Positions 8,173-17,485 of a stretch of DNA of 64,000 nt are shown here, piece after piece. Location of the stretch: the NCBI RefSeq assembly GCF_003813865.1, contig NZ_RMVG01000005.1, forward strand, positions 124,001 to 188,000. Direction: 5' to 3'. The notes below the pieces were generated by a model, which ran no database searches, was not told where the DNA came from, and was given only the letters and a program-made list of their open reading frames with translations. The stretch comes from Candidatus Pantoea deserta (GTDB taxonomy: Bacteria > Pseudomonadota > Gammaproteobacteria > Enterobacterales > Enterobacteriaceae). The first letter of the stretch is position 1. Each line of letters opens with the position of its first letter. The position numbers and the translations under genes were made by a program.

Positions 8173-9357
8173 ATGGAACAGACATGGCGCTGGTATGGTC
8201 CCAAGGATCCCGTTTCGTTAGATGACGCACGCCAGGCAGGCGCAACCGGCATTGTTACGGCTTTACACCATATTCCCAACGGCGAAGTCTGGCCTGTGGA
8301 AGAGATCAAAGCGCGCCAGGCGCTGCTGGCGGAAAAAGGGCTGGTCTGGTCAGTCGTGGAAAGCATCCCGGTACATGAGGCGATTAAAACCCAGCGCGGC
8401 GACTATCAACGCTATATCGCGAATTACCAGCAGTCGATACGCAACCTGGCGGCCTGCGGCATTGATACCGTGTGCTACAACTTTATGCCGGTCCTCGACT
8501 GGACGCGTACCGATCTCGCCTGGACGCTGCCTGACGGCGCAAAAGCGCTGCGCTTCGACGCCGACGCCTTTGCCGCGTTTGAGCTGCATATTCTGCAACG
8601 TCCGGGCGCGAAACAGGCGTATTCCGCCGCCGAACAAGAGGCGGCCGCGCGCTGTTTCGCCGCCATGAGCGACGACGAAAAGACGCAACTGACGCGCAAT
8701 ATTATCGCTGGCCTGCCGGGCGCCGAAGAGGGATATACGCTGGATCAGTTCCGCGCGCAGCTGGCGCAGTATGACGGTATCGATAAGGCCCGGCTGCGCG
8801 AGCATATGGCCGCGTTTCTGCGCGCCATCGTGCCGGTCGCTGAAGAGGTCGGCATCAGGCTGGCGGTGCATCCGGACGATCCGCCGCGTCCGATTCTCGG
8901 CCTGCCGCGGATTATCTCCACCGAGGAGGACATGCAGTGGCTGAAGGAGACGGTGGACAGTCTGCACAACGGCTTCTGTTTCTGCACCGGCTCCTACGGC
9001 GTACGCGCCGACAATAATCTGACGCAGATGGCGGAGCGGTTCGCGGATCGCATCAACTTTATTCATCTGCGCGCCACGCAGCGCGAAGCCAATCCCAATA
9101 GTTTTCATGAAGCGGCGCATCTGGCGGGCGATGTGGATATGGTCGGCGTGATCAAGGTGATTCTGGCGGAGGAGCAGCGTCGGCGGCGCGCGGGCGAAAA
9201 ACATGCCATTCCAATGCGCCCCGACCACGGCCATCAGATGCTTGACGATCTGCACAAGCGCACCAACCCAGGCTACTCCGCGATTGGCCGCCTGAAAGGG
9301 CTGGCGGAGCTGCGCGGCGTGGAGCTGGCGCTGCGCCAGACGCTGTTCAGCGACTAG
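8173..9357 (+). CDS. uxuA: Mannonate dehydratase
   Basis: UxuA dehydrates D-mannonate to 2-keto-3-deoxy-gluconate in the glucuronate branch of hexuronate catabolism, using Fe2+ or Mn2+. The protein is 394 aa, exactly the E. coli length, and starts [10 protein letters not shown] as in E. coli. Diagnostic stretches include [32 protein letters not shown] and [12 protein letters not shown], with metal-binding His and Cys (FCTGSYG) positions intact. An AAGGAG ribosome site precedes the start. uxuB, which normally follows and makes mannonate from fructuronate, is absent from the window; the next gene is on the opposite strand. Confidence 0.96.
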   Translation: MEQTWRWYGPKDPVSLDDARQAGATGIVTALHHIPNGEVWPVEEIKARQALLAEKGLVWSVVESIPVHEAIKTQRGDYQRYIANYQQSIRNLAACGIDTVCYNFMPVLDWTRTDLAWTLPDGAKALRFDADAFAAFELHILQRPGAKQAYSAAEQEAAARCFAAMSDDEKTQLTRNIIAGLPGAEEGYTLDQFRAQLAQYDGIDKARLREHMAAFLRAIVPVAEEVGIRLAVHPDDPPRPILGLPRIISTEEDMQWLKETVDSLHNGFCFCTGSYGVRADNNLTQMAERFADRINFIHLRATQREANPNSFHEAAHLAGDVDMVGVIKVILAEEQRRRRAGEKHAIPMRPDHGHQMLDDLHKRTNPGYSAIGRLKGLAELRGVELALRQTLFSD

Positions 9358-9432
9358 TCTGACTTGCAGGCGGCCAGCAGAGCCAAAACGCAGACAGCCA
9401 TGCGCTCTGCGCCGCCTTTTAACCGGTTCGGC

Positions 9433-10380
9433 TTATTGAGGAAATACACTACGGTCGGTAATGGCCGCGACATCCACCTTGTCTGGCAGAATTTTCAGCT
9501 CGCTGAACAGATCCGACACCTTCTGCACCTTCGCAATATCCTCTGACGACACGGCGCGGATGCCGTGCGAGATGCGCGCGGTAATCTTCTCAGCATCCGC
9601 AGGCGGCAGGCGCGTCAGCTGCGCATACACCTGGTTGTACTCCTCTTTATGCGTCAGCGCCCATTCGCGCGCTTTCGCCAGCCGCTGCGCAAAATCGGCA
9701 ATGGCCGCCCGTTTGCCTGGGTCCTCCAGCGACTGCTGGGTGGCGGTGACGAACGATAGCGCGGTCGTTAGCCCTTTGCCGTCGCGCAGCAGGCGCGCGC
9801 CGTGCTGCTCGGCGATGCCGAGATAGGGATCGAACGTCGCCCATGCGCCAATTTGCCCGGAATTAAAGGCGGCGCTGGCGTCGGTCGGCAAAACAAAGCG
9901 TACCGGCACTTTGTCGCGCGGCACGTTCGCCTCTTCCAGCGCTTCGTAAAGCAGATGCTGCGAAATGCTGCCGCGCGCGGATGACACCACCACTTCTTTG
10001 CCCGCGAGATCTTTTACGCTGCGCACTGGCGAGTCGGCGGGCACAATCAGGCCGTTAGACCCCGCATCGCCAACGTTGGTCGCAATGATTTTCAACGGCA
10101 CGCCGCCGGACGCCGCCATCAGCACCGGCAGATCGCCTGCGTAAGAGGTATCCACCGCGCCGGCGCGCTGCGCCTCGAACAGCGGCGCTGCCCCCTGAAA
10201 ATTAGCCCAGCGATACTGGTAGGGCGCGTCCTTCAGCACGCCGGACGCCTCTACCAGCGACCGCAGGTTGCGCGCCTGATCGCCCAGCACCAGCGTCACC
10301 TTGCTGAGATCTGGCGCGGCCTGCGCCAGGGTGGCGGCGCTCAGCAGCAGCGCTGCCGCAAAACCTTTTAGTCTGTTCAT
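9433..10380 (-). CDS. SsuA-like ABC transporter substrate-binding protein
   Basis: A 315-aa periplasmic protein with a cleavable signal peptide (about residues 1-21, ending LAQA). The remainder matches the aliphatic sulfonate/nitrate/taurine-type binding proteins: an N-terminal VTLVLGDQARNLRSLVEASG strand-helix and the GQIGAWATFDPYLG segment. No permease or ATPase gene is nearby, so it must work with components encoded elsewhere or be a leftover of a larger cluster. It lies 9 bases after the class II aldolase gene on the same strand and is probably cotranscribed. The ligand is unknown. Confidence 0.82.
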   Translation of the reverse strand: MNRLKGFAAALLLSAATLAQAAPDLSKVTLVLGDQARNLRSLVEASGVLKDAPYQYRWANFQGAAPLFEAQRAGAVDTSYAGDLPVLMAASGGVPLKIIATNVGDAGSNGLIVPADSPVRSVKDLAGKEVVVSSARGSISQHLLYEALEEANVPRDKVPVRFVLPTDASAAFNSGQIGAWATFDPYLGIAEQHGARLLRDGKGLTTALSFVTATQQSLEDPGKRAAIADFAQRLAKAREWALTHKEEYNQVYAQLTRLPPADAEKITARISHGIRAVSSEDIAKVQKVSDLFSELKILPDKVDVAAITDRSVFPQ

Positions 10381-10389
10381 TGAGGTTCC

Positions 10390-11154
10390 TTAGAGGGCGT
10401 TGCGGTTAAGCTGGCGAATATAGGCGTCCCAGTGCAGCTGATATTTTTTATTGCGAATGCTGTTATCGAACGCCTGAGCGGCCTTCTCGGCCACCGCATC
10501 CGGCAGAATAATCAGCTCCGCTCCGCCGGACTGGGCGGCCAGCTGCGCCTGACAGGCGCGCTCAAGGTAGTAGAGGTTGTAAAACGCCTCTTCGATGCTG
10601 CCGCCGGCGGTCAGCAGGCCGTGATTGCGCAGGATCAGGGCGTTGAGGCTGCCGAGATCGGCCACGATGCGCTGCTGCTCGTCGAGATCGAGGGCGATCC
10701 CCTCATAGTCGTGGTAGGCGACACGCTGGTGAAAGCGCGTACTGTGCTGAGAGATCATCAGCAGTCCCTGCTTTTGCGCCGACACGCCGATGCCCGCCGC
10801 CGTATGGGTATGCATCACCGCATGGGCGTCGGGACGCGCGCGATGGATAGCGCTGTGAATAACAAAGCCTGCCGGGTTGATCCCCAGGCCGGTCGGGTCG
10901 TCGATGATATTCCCGTCAATGTCGATTTTTACCAGGGTATCCGGCTGGATTTCGTCGAAGGTCTGCCCGTAAGCATTAATTAAAAAGTGCGGCTCATCGC
11001 CCGGCACGCGTAGCGAGAAATGGGTGTAGATATGATCGGTCCAGCGCAGTTTCGCGGCCAGGTGATAGGCCTGCGCCAGCCTGACGCGCGCCTGCCATTC
11101 CGCGTCAGAGAGCCGTTGTTGCAGAGAAGGGGATGCCAGCGTTGCCGTACTCAT
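10390..11154 (-). CDS. Class II aldolase/adducin-family protein
   Basis: The 254-aa protein has the class II aldolase fold with Zn-binding histidines in MHTHTAAG (near residue 115) and RNHGLLTAGG (near residue 180). The ATG at 11154 is chosen because GAGG lies 5 bases upstream of it; a longer frame extends 19 codons further without a ribosome site. Family members include fuculose-phosphate and ribulose-5-phosphate 4-epimerase-type enzymes, but this subgroup, often larger-bodied and paired with transport or oxidoreductase genes, has no assigned substrate. It leads a two-gene unit with the SsuA-like binding protein. Confidence 0.82.
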   Translation of the reverse strand: MSTATLASPSLQQRLSDAEWQARVRLAQAYHLAAKLRWTDHIYTHFSLRVPGDEPHFLINAYGQTFDEIQPDTLVKIDIDGNIIDDPTGLGINPAGFVIHSAIHRARPDAHAVMHTHTAAGIGVSAQKQGLLMISQHSTRFHQRVAYHDYEGIALDLDEQQRIVADLGSLNALILRNHGLLTAGGSIEEAFYNLYYLERACQAQLAAQSGGAELIILPDAVAEKAAQAFDNSIRNKKYQLHWDAYIRQLNRNAL

Positions 11155-11392
11155 ATGCGCCTCTTTTTTTAGGTTATTCAGTGTGGCGTCATCGTTACAC
11201 AGCGTTTTCACCGGTGGGAAATATCAAAAGCGGCAAAACAATGTCAATAAATGCAAAGCGCGGTCGATACTTGATCTACATCACCTGCTCGCCTGAGCAA
11301 AACGCTACCCTGCACGGCCTGAGGGCGTGCTATGCTGCGCTGACTAAATTTGCACCTCCTCACAGACACGCCAACATTCAGAGGAATTTGCG

Positions 11393-12997
11393 GTGCCGCC
11401 GTTAAAACGAAAACGCGACTACGCCAGAATCATTATTGTCTTATCGGGGGTGCTTCCTCTGTTACTTGGCATTATGTTTACTGCAATTGATGCGCGGCAT
11501 ACCCTCCAGCAACAGCAAATCAGCGCCGCGAATACCCTTCTTTCACAGGCGGAAAAGATGAGCGACAGCGCCTGGGATATGATTACCTGGCTCCGTCAGT
11601 ATCACTACCAGTCCTGCGATAATATTGAAGGCAAGCTGCAACGCGCGGGCACGCTTAACGCCTATTTTCGCGCCATTGGCAAGCTAGAGGGGCAGAAGAT
11701 CACCTGTTCCTCGGCGTATGGCCTTAATCCCGGCACGCTGAGCGATATGATGCAGCGCGCGCCGCCCGTGACCGGCAAGGCCTGGTGGAGCCTCTCCCTG
11801 GCAGGCACCGCTGGCGTGCCAAACCGCCCGGCGGTGATCTTCGTTCGCCAGCTGCCGGATACTAAAGGTTTCTGGGCCATTATTGACGGCCAGTATCTGA
11901 TGGACTTTATGAGCGCTCTGGGCGAGGCGCGCGGCTACCGGTTTACTATGCGCTTCAATGACGGCGCGCCCATTGTTGTGGGCAAAGAGAGTCCGCCCTC
12001 CTCCAGCCTGTTTAACACGCAGCGTTATCAGGCGCAGTCGAGCCGCTATCCCATCAGCGTCACAATAGAAACGCCAGGTGCAGAACTGATGCGCGCCTGG
12101 CGGCAGGTGATGTTTATTTTTCTGCCGATGACGGCCATTCTCTCTGTGCTGCTGATGGTGCTGACCGCCAACTGGTTACAGCGCCGCATCTCCTGGCGCG
12201 ATGAAATCCGCCGCGCTATCAATGCCCGTCAGTTTTCGGTGCACTACCAGCCGGTGTACAACAATAATACGCAGACGTGCGGAGGAGCCGAAGCGCTGCT
12301 GCGCTGGACGCTGCCGAACGGCGAGCCTGTCCGCCCGGATATTTTTATCGGCGCTGCGGAAGCTGAAGGCATGATTGTTCCCCTGACGCGTCATCTGCTG
12401 GATCTCGTTGCCGATGATGTGCAGGAATGGGAGGTCGCGCCGGGCTTTCATATCGGTATCAACGTCGCCGCCGAGCACCTGCAACATCCCGCATTTATTC
12501 AGGACATGCTGAATTTCGCGGAAAAAATTAAGCATAAGCAGCTGCTGATCACGCTGGAGCTGACGGAGCGCAGTCTGATTAAAGAGGGCGAAGATGTGGC
12601 GAAAAAGCTCGATCGTCTGCGAAGCGAAGGCATGGTGGTGGCGATTGATGACTTTGGCACAGGGCACTGCTCGCTAAGCTATCTGCAAAATTTTGCGCTG
12701 GACTACCTGAAAATCGATCGCGGCTTTATCAACGCCATCGAATCGCTGTCGGGCGAAACGCCGGTGCTCGACGCTATTATCACTCTCAGCCACAAGCTAC
12801 AGCTGGAAGTGCTGGGCGAAGGGGTAGAAACCGCCTTGCAGTATCTCTATTTACGCCAGCGTGGCGTGACCTTTATTCAGGGCTACTATTATGCCAGTCC
12901 GATGGAGAACGGCGCGCTGATCGCCTGGCTCGCTGAATATGGGCAGCAGCCGCTGCACAGAGAGGAATTGCACGATGCTCAACTGCACCCTTCTTGA
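11393..12997 (+). CDS. CSS-motif/EAL-domain cyclic-di-GMP phosphodiesterase
   Basis: The 534-aa inner-membrane protein has a first TM helix (about residues 12-34), a periplasmic CSS-motif domain (about 35-235) with the Cys in QSCDN and the TCSS motif, a second TM helix (about 240-262) and a cytoplasmic EAL domain (about 268-515). Catalytic signatures are present: EALLRW, ELTERS, DDFGTG and LKIDR. In this family a disulfide in the CSS domain controls the phosphodiesterase that hydrolyses c-di-GMP. The start is GTG, with GAGG 8 bases upstream. Its 3' end overlaps the following dehydrogenase gene by 23 bases. Confidence 0.9.
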   Translation: MPPLKRKRDYARIIIVLSGVLPLLLGIMFTAIDARHTLQQQQISAANTLLSQAEKMSDSAWDMITWLRQYHYQSCDNIEGKLQRAGTLNAYFRAIGKLEGQKITCSSAYGLNPGTLSDMMQRAPPVTGKAWWSLSLAGTAGVPNRPAVIFVRQLPDTKGFWAIIDGQYLMDFMSALGEARGYRFTMRFNDGAPIVVGKESPPSSSLFNTQRYQAQSSRYPISVTIETPGAELMRAWRQVMFIFLPMTAILSVLLMVLTANWLQRRISWRDEIRRAINARQFSVHYQPVYNNNTQTCGGAEALLRWTLPNGEPVRPDIFIGAAEAEGMIVPLTRHLLDLVADDVQEWEVAPGFHIGINVAAEHLQHPAFIQDMLNFAEKIKHKQLLITLELTERSLIKEGEDVAKKLDRLRSEGMVVAIDDFGTGHCSLSYLQNFALDYLKIDRGFINAIESLSGETPVLDAIITLSHKLQLEVLGEGVETALQYLYLRQRGVTFIQGYYYASPMENGALIAWLAEYGQQPLHREELHDAQLHPS

Positions 12998-13931
12998 TGA
13001 CTACCAGAACGTGGCCCTTAGGCTGGCTGACTGGACTTCGCTCCAGCCCGCCGTACAGACCCGCTCATTGCAGCAGCCGATCGCCGACGACGACGCCCTT
13101 ACGGCCGCGCTTGCCGACAGCGATATTCTGGTGGTGATGCGCGAACGTACCCCGCTCACCGCCGCTCGCCTGGCGCGACTGCCGCGCCTGAAGCTAATCG
13201 TCACTTCCGGCATGCGCAACGCCGCCATCGATCTTGACGCCTGCCGCGCGCGCGGCATCGCCGTGTGCGGCACGGCCAGCAGCAGCGCGCCGCCGCTTGA
13301 GCTGACCTGGGGCCTGCTGCTGGCGCTGGCGCGTCATATCGTGGCGGAGAATCAGGCGCTGCGCGCTAACGGTCCCTGGCAGCAGCATCTTGGCATTGCG
13401 CTTGAAGGAAAGACACTGGGGCTGATTGGACTGGGCAAAATAGGCGGCGGCATGGCAAAAGTGGCGCAGGCGTTTGGTATGCAGGTCTGCGCCTGGAGTC
13501 AGAACCTGACGGATGAGCGCGCGGCAGAGTGCGGCGCGCGGCGGATGCCATCGCTACAGGCGCTGCTGGCGGCAAGCGACGTCGTGTCGCTTCATCTGGT
13601 ACTGAGCGAGCGCACGCGCCATCTGCTGGATGCGGCGGCGCTGGCGCAGATGAAGCCGGGCGCGCTGCTGATCAATACCGCACGCGCCGGGCTGGTGGAT
13701 CAGCAGGCGATGATCGCGGCCTTGCGTTCAGGCCAGCTGGCGGGAGCCGCGCTGGATGTGTTTGATACCGAGCCGCTGCCTGCCGATCATCCGCTGCGCC
13801 AGCTGCCGAACGTGCTGGCCACGCCTCATCTGGGCTATGTTGCTGACGATAACTACCGGCGCTACTTTACTCAGGCGGTCGAAGACATCGCCGCCTGGCT
13901 GCGCCATCAGCCGCTGCGTTCGCTACTTTAG
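12975..13931 (+). CDS. D-2-hydroxyacid dehydrogenase family protein
   Basis: A 318-aa NAD(P)-dependent oxidoreductase with the bipartite D-2-hydroxyacid dehydrogenase fold. The Rossmann motif GLIGLGKIGGGMAK is near residue 152, the catalytic Arg lies in INTARAGLVD, Glu in DVFDTEPLP and His in ATPHLGYV. The ATG at 12975 has an AGAGG ribosome site and lies inside the end of the EAL gene, which suggests translational coupling. The substrate is unknown; relatives act on phosphoglycerate, glyoxylate or hydroxypyruvate. Its stop overlaps the convergent small gene by 9 bases. Confidence 0.85.
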   Translation: MLNCTLLDDYQNVALRLADWTSLQPAVQTRSLQQPIADDDALTAALADSDILVVMRERTPLTAARLARLPRLKLIVTSGMRNAAIDLDACRARGIAVCGTASSSAPPLELTWGLLLALARHIVAENQALRANGPWQQHLGIALEGKTLGLIGLGKIGGGMAKVAQAFGMQVCAWSQNLTDERAAECGARRMPSLQALLAASDVVSLHLVLSERTRHLLDAAALAQMKPGALLINTARAGLVDQQAMIAALRSGQLAGAALDVFDTEPLPADHPLRQLPNVLATPHLGYVADDNYRRYFTQAVEDIAAWLRHQPLRSLL

Positions 13932-14321
13932 CCGCGCCGCGCGCTGTTTTCTTACCACGCGCAGCGCCACCTCTACGCTCTCATCCTGCGCGCTGGGCTG
14001 CGCCGTCTGGCGGGTTCGCGCCTGAAGCCGCTGGCTAATACGGGCCAGCGTCGGCAACAGCTCCAGCTCCTGATACGCCTCAACCGGAGGCGGCGCCGGC
14101 TCGGCGCGCTTTCTCTCTCCGGCAACGGCATAGCAATGGTTTACATATCTGGACGGTTTTCCAGCAGCGAGAGCCTGCGGGTGGTGTGCAAACCAGAGGC
14201 TGCCCGGCCTTTCTGACGCGAAATGTCGCTGGCTGAACAAGGAACGGGTAAGTTTCTTTTCGGTGCTGTCGATCGCTGACAGCCAGGGATTATCAAAGGG
14301 CGCGGTCTCTTTGCTTACCAT
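13923..14321 (-). CDS. Small basic protein of unknown function
   Basis: A 132-aa frame with a strong ribosome site: GGAGG 4 bases before the ATG at 14321. The N-terminal half (SKETAPFDNPWLSAIDSTE, then LFSQRHF and GSLWFAHHP) is polar and aromatic; the C-terminal 60 residues are Pro/Glu-rich and then Arg-rich. There is no signal peptide or TM segment. I do not recognise the family. Its end overlaps the dehydrogenase stop by 9 bases on the opposite strand. The ribosome site and the non-repetitive, gene-like composition support a real gene, but conservation cannot be judged here. Confidence 0.5.
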   Translation of the reverse strand: MVSKETAPFDNPWLSAIDSTEKKLTRSLFSQRHFASERPGSLWFAHHPQALAAGKPSRYVNHCYAVAGERKRAEPAPPPVEAYQELELLPTLARISQRLQARTRQTAQPSAQDESVEVALRVVRKQRAARLK

Positions 14322-14759
14322 TGATCCTCCATTAACAATAAAGCGCAAAGCATCATTGAATACTGCATTAGCAGTAAGTTCAGCTATATCTTGCCCCTTT
14401 ACCAGTATTCCCGTCTACCCCACAGCAAAGAGACAACGGCTTCGCGACAGGTTGAGCCTCTTCAAATTTTGAGAAAAAACCGTCAGGGGAACGAGGCTTA
14501 TTTGCCGGTTCTTCTGTCGCTTAACCCGGCGGCGAAAAGCGGTGAAACCGGTCAATATCAGACCAAACATGACAAATATCAAAGAAAAACGGTATACTCT
14601 GCCACCTGATGCGATAATTTCAACACTAATTATCGCTCATTGTAGCCAGTGGAAAATTCTGCCAAAGGGCTATGCTTTAATTTTCTCAATGCCGCGAACT
14701 GCTCTCTTCATCCGGTTCGCGACCTTGAGGAATTTCATGTGCTATTACAGGGTAACTCT
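14322..14759. promoter_or_regulatory. proP upstream region with candidate sigma-70 promoter
   Basis: This 438-base gap upstream of proP holds a good -10 hexamer TATACT (14593-14598) with ATGACA (14569-14574) 18 bases upstream. That would start transcription near 14605, about 155 bases before the gene. In E. coli proP has two promoters responding to CRP, osmolarity, Fis and RpoS; I cannot resolve a second one here. No coding frame in the gap has a convincing ribosome site. Confidence 0.5.
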
Positions 14760-16265
14760 ATGAAACTACGTAGGAAGCGTGTCAAACCTATCGGGCTGGA
14801 TGATGTCACTATTATCGACGATGCCCGTTTGCGTAAAGCCATTACCGCCGCCTCGCTGGGAAATGCGATGGAGTGGTTTGATTTCGGCGTATACGGCTTT
14901 GTTGCTTATGCACTGGGTAAGGTCTTTTTTCCGGATGCGTCGCCAGGCGTGCAGATGATCGCCGCGCTTGGGACCTTCTCTGTTCCCTTTCTTATTCGTC
15001 CGCTGGGCGGCCTGTTCTTCGGTATGCTGGGCGATAAGTATGGTCGCCAGAAAATCCTGTCGATTACCATCGTCATTATGTCGATCAGTACCTTCTGTAT
15101 CGGCCTGATCCCCTCTTACGCCTCTATTGGTATCTGGGCGCCGATTCTGCTGTTGATCGCCAAAATGGCGCAGGGCTTTTCGGTCGGCGGCGAATATACC
15201 GGCGCGTCAATCTTTGTGGCGGAGTATTCCCCTGACCGCAAGCGCGGCTTTATGGGCAGCTGGCTCGACTTTGGCTCTATTGCTGGTTTCGTGCTCGGCG
15301 CGGGCATCGTGGTGCTGATTTCCGCTATTATCGGCGAAGCGAAATTTATGGAATGGGGCTGGCGTTTGCCGTTCTTCCTCGCGCTGCCGTTGGGCATTAT
15401 CGGTCTCTATCTGCGCCATGCGCTGGAAGAGACGCCGGCGTTTCAGCAGCACGTTGATAAGCTGGAGCAAGGCGACCGCGAAGGGCTGCGCGATGGTCCT
15501 AAAGTGTCGTTTAAAGAAATTGCCAGCAAGCACTGGAAAAGCCTGCTTGCCTGTATCGGTCTGGTGATTGCCACCAACGTGACCTATTACATGCTGCTGA
15601 CCTACATGCCGAGCTATCTGTCGCATAACCTCCACTACTCGGAAGATCACGGCGTGTTGATCATCATCGCCATTATGCTGGGCATGCTGTTTGTCCAGCC
15701 GGTGATGGGTATGCTCAGCGACCGGTTTGGCCGCCGTCCGTTTGTTATCGTCGGCAGTATCGCGCTGCTGGTCTTCGCTATCCCGGCCTTTATGCTGATT
15801 AACAGCGGCGTGCTGGGCCTGATCTTCGCGGGTCTGCTGCTGCTGGCGGTGATCCTCAACGCCTTTACCGGCGTCATGGCGTCGTCGCTGCCGGCCATGT
15901 TCCCGACCCATATCCGCTACAGCGCGCTGGCAAGCGCCTTCAACATCTCCGTGCTGATCGCAGGTCTGACGCCGACTCTGGCGGCATGGCTGGTGGAAGC
16001 GACCAGCAACCTCTATATGCCCGCCTACTATCTGATGGTGGTCGCGGTGATCGGTCTGATTACCGGCATCTATATGAAAGAGACGGCGAACAAACCGCTG
16101 CGCGGCGCGACGCCTGCGGCTTCTGACCTCGAAGAGGCGCGTGAGATCCTGCAAGAGCATCACGACAACATCGAGCAGAAAATCGAAGATATTGATGCCG
16201 AGATCGCGCGTCTGGAAGAGAAGCGTAAAAATCTGGTGCAGCAGCACCCCAACATTAACGAGTAA
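14760..16265 (+). CDS. proP: Osmoprotectant (proline/glycine betaine)-proton symporter ProP
   Basis: ProP senses high osmolality and imports proline, glycine betaine and ectoine with protons across the inner membrane. The 501-aa sequence is collinear with E. coli ProP (500 aa), including the AASLGNAMEWFDFGVYGFVA first helix, GDKYGRQKIL loop and MAQGFSVGGEYTGAS. The C-terminal tail (about residues 455-500) is the heptad-patterned antiparallel coiled coil characteristic of ProP that tunes the osmotic set point (ILQEHHDNIEQKIEDIDAEI). The start at 14760 matches the E. coli N-terminus; a longer frame to 14649 is not conserved. Confidence 0.97.
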   Translation: MKLRRKRVKPIGLDDVTIIDDARLRKAITAASLGNAMEWFDFGVYGFVAYALGKVFFPDASPGVQMIAALGTFSVPFLIRPLGGLFFGMLGDKYGRQKILSITIVIMSISTFCIGLIPSYASIGIWAPILLLIAKMAQGFSVGGEYTGASIFVAEYSPDRKRGFMGSWLDFGSIAGFVLGAGIVVLISAIIGEAKFMEWGWRLPFFLALPLGIIGLYLRHALEETPAFQQHVDKLEQGDREGLRDGPKVSFKEIASKHWKSLLACIGLVIATNVTYYMLLTYMPSYLSHNLHYSEDHGVLIIIAIMLGMLFVQPVMGMLSDRFGRRPFVIVGSIALLVFAIPAFMLINSGVLGLIFAGLLLLAVILNAFTGVMASSLPAMFPTHIRYSALASAFNISVLIAGLTPTLAAWLVEATSNLYMPAYYLMVVAVIGLITGIYMKETANKPLRGATPAASDLEEAREILQEHHDNIEQKIEDIDAEIARLEEKRKNLVQQHPNINE

Positions 16266-16270
16266 CCTGC

Positions 16271-16302
16271 ATTCTCCCGCCGTCCGGCGGGAGAATTTTT
16301 TT
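16271..16302 (+). terminator. proP terminator
   Basis: An 11-base perfect stem ATTCTCCCGCC / GGCGGGAGAAT with a GTCC loop is followed by a T7 run, 5 bases after the proP stop codon. Confidence 0.92.
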
Positions 16303-16388
16303 GGCGCGCCACGCCGCCGCCGCACACAATCTTCATTGTTACCCGGTAAAAGGAGTAAACTAACGCTACTTTTTTCACCTGTGTAAGA

Positions 16389-17372
16389 ATGAATATGTCT
16401 GACTTTTCTCTGCTCCAGCGTCCAAGAAGGCTGCGTTCCAGCCCGGCGATGCGTGAACTCTTCCAGGAAACTTCTCTCAGCCTGAACGATCTGGCCCTGC
16501 CGATTTTTGTTGAGGAAGGCGTTGATGATTACAAAGCGATTGAAGCGATGCCGGGCGTGATGCGCATTCCGGAAAAACGTCTCGCCTATGAGATTGAGCG
16601 CATCGCCAAAGCGGGCATCCGCTCGGTGATGACCTTCGGCATCTCCCACCACACCGATGCGACCGGCAGCGATGCCTGGAACGAAAACGGCCTGGTGGCG
16701 CGTATGTCGCGCATTTGTAAAGACACGGTGCCGGAAATGATTGTTATGTCCGATACCTGCTTCTGCGAATACACCAGCCACGGCCACTGCGGCGTGCTGT
16801 GCGATCACGGCGTCGATAATGACGCTACGCTGATCAACCTCGGCAAACAGGCGGTGGTCGCGGCAGCGGCAGGCGCGGATTTTATCGCTCCCTCAGCCGC
16901 GATGGATGGCCAGGTGAAGGCGATCCGTCAGGCGCTGGACGCGGCGGGCTTTACCCAGACCGCCATTATGTCTTACTCCACTAAGTTCGCCTCCTCGTTC
17001 TACGGCCCGTTCCGCGAAGCCGCAGGCACTGCCTTAAAGGGCGATCGCAAGACTTATCAGATGAATCCGATGAACCGCCGCGAAGCCATTCGCGAGTCGC
17101 TGATCGACGCTGCCGAAGGCGCAGATTCCCTGATGGTGAAACCTGCCGGCGCGTACCTTGACGTGCTGCGCGAAATCCGCGACCGCACTGAGCTGCCGCT
17201 GGCTGCGTACCAGGTCAGCGGCGAGTACGCCATGATCAAATTCGCCGCGCAGGCGGGAGCGATTGATGAGCGTAACGTGGTGCTGGAAAGCCTGGGCGCC
17301 ATTAAGCGCGCCGGCGCGGACCTGATTTTTAGCTATTTTGCCCTTGATCTCGCCGAACAAAAAGTGCTCTGA
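16389..17372 (+). CDS. hemB: Delta-aminolevulinic acid dehydratase (porphobilinogen synthase)
   Basis: HemB condenses two 5-aminolevulinate molecules to porphobilinogen in haem synthesis. The 327-aa protein contains the Zn-binding cysteines in [14 protein letters not shown], the first active-site Lys in [14 protein letters not shown] and the Schiff-base Lys in [12 protein letters not shown] second ATG two codons downstream (16395) is equally possible, which would give 325 aa; E. coli HemB is 324 aa. The gene stands alone between terminators. Confidence 0.96.
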   Translation: MNMSDFSLLQRPRRLRSSPAMRELFQETSLSLNDLALPIFVEEGVDDYKAIEAMPGVMRIPEKRLAYEIERIAKAGIRSVMTFGISHHTDATGSDAWNENGLVARMSRICKDTVPEMIVMSDTCFCEYTSHGHCGVLCDHGVDNDATLINLGKQAVVAAAAGADFIAPSAAMDGQVKAIRQALDAAGFTQTAIMSYSTKFASSFYGPFREAAGTALKGDRKTYQMNPMNRREAIRESLIDAAEGADSLMVKPAGAYLDVLREIRDRTELPLAAYQVSGEYAMIKFAAQAGAIDERNVVLESLGAIKRAGADLIFSYFALDLAEQKVL

Positions 17373-17382
17373 TTGTCCCCAA

Positions 17383-17423
17383 CATCCTGTGGTCGGCCAT
17401 CGCAACGATCGCAGGATGCCTTT
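17383..17423 (+). terminator. Probable hemB terminator
   Basis: CATCCTG (17383-17389) pairs with CAGGATG (17412-17418) across a 22-base loop and is followed by CCTTTTT. The long loop lowers certainty. Confidence 0.55.
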
Positions 17424-17485
17424 TTAAGCCCTTGTAGCTACACCAGTTTCGCTTCACCTGTCTCACTAACTATAAGAGTAACGCG

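Noticed and set aside
15207..16808. Long open frame (533 codons) antisense to proP and hemB
   Set aside because: It mirrors the codon bias of the two well-identified genes on the other strand, is rich in His/Arg/Gln, and has no ribosome site or recognisable domain.
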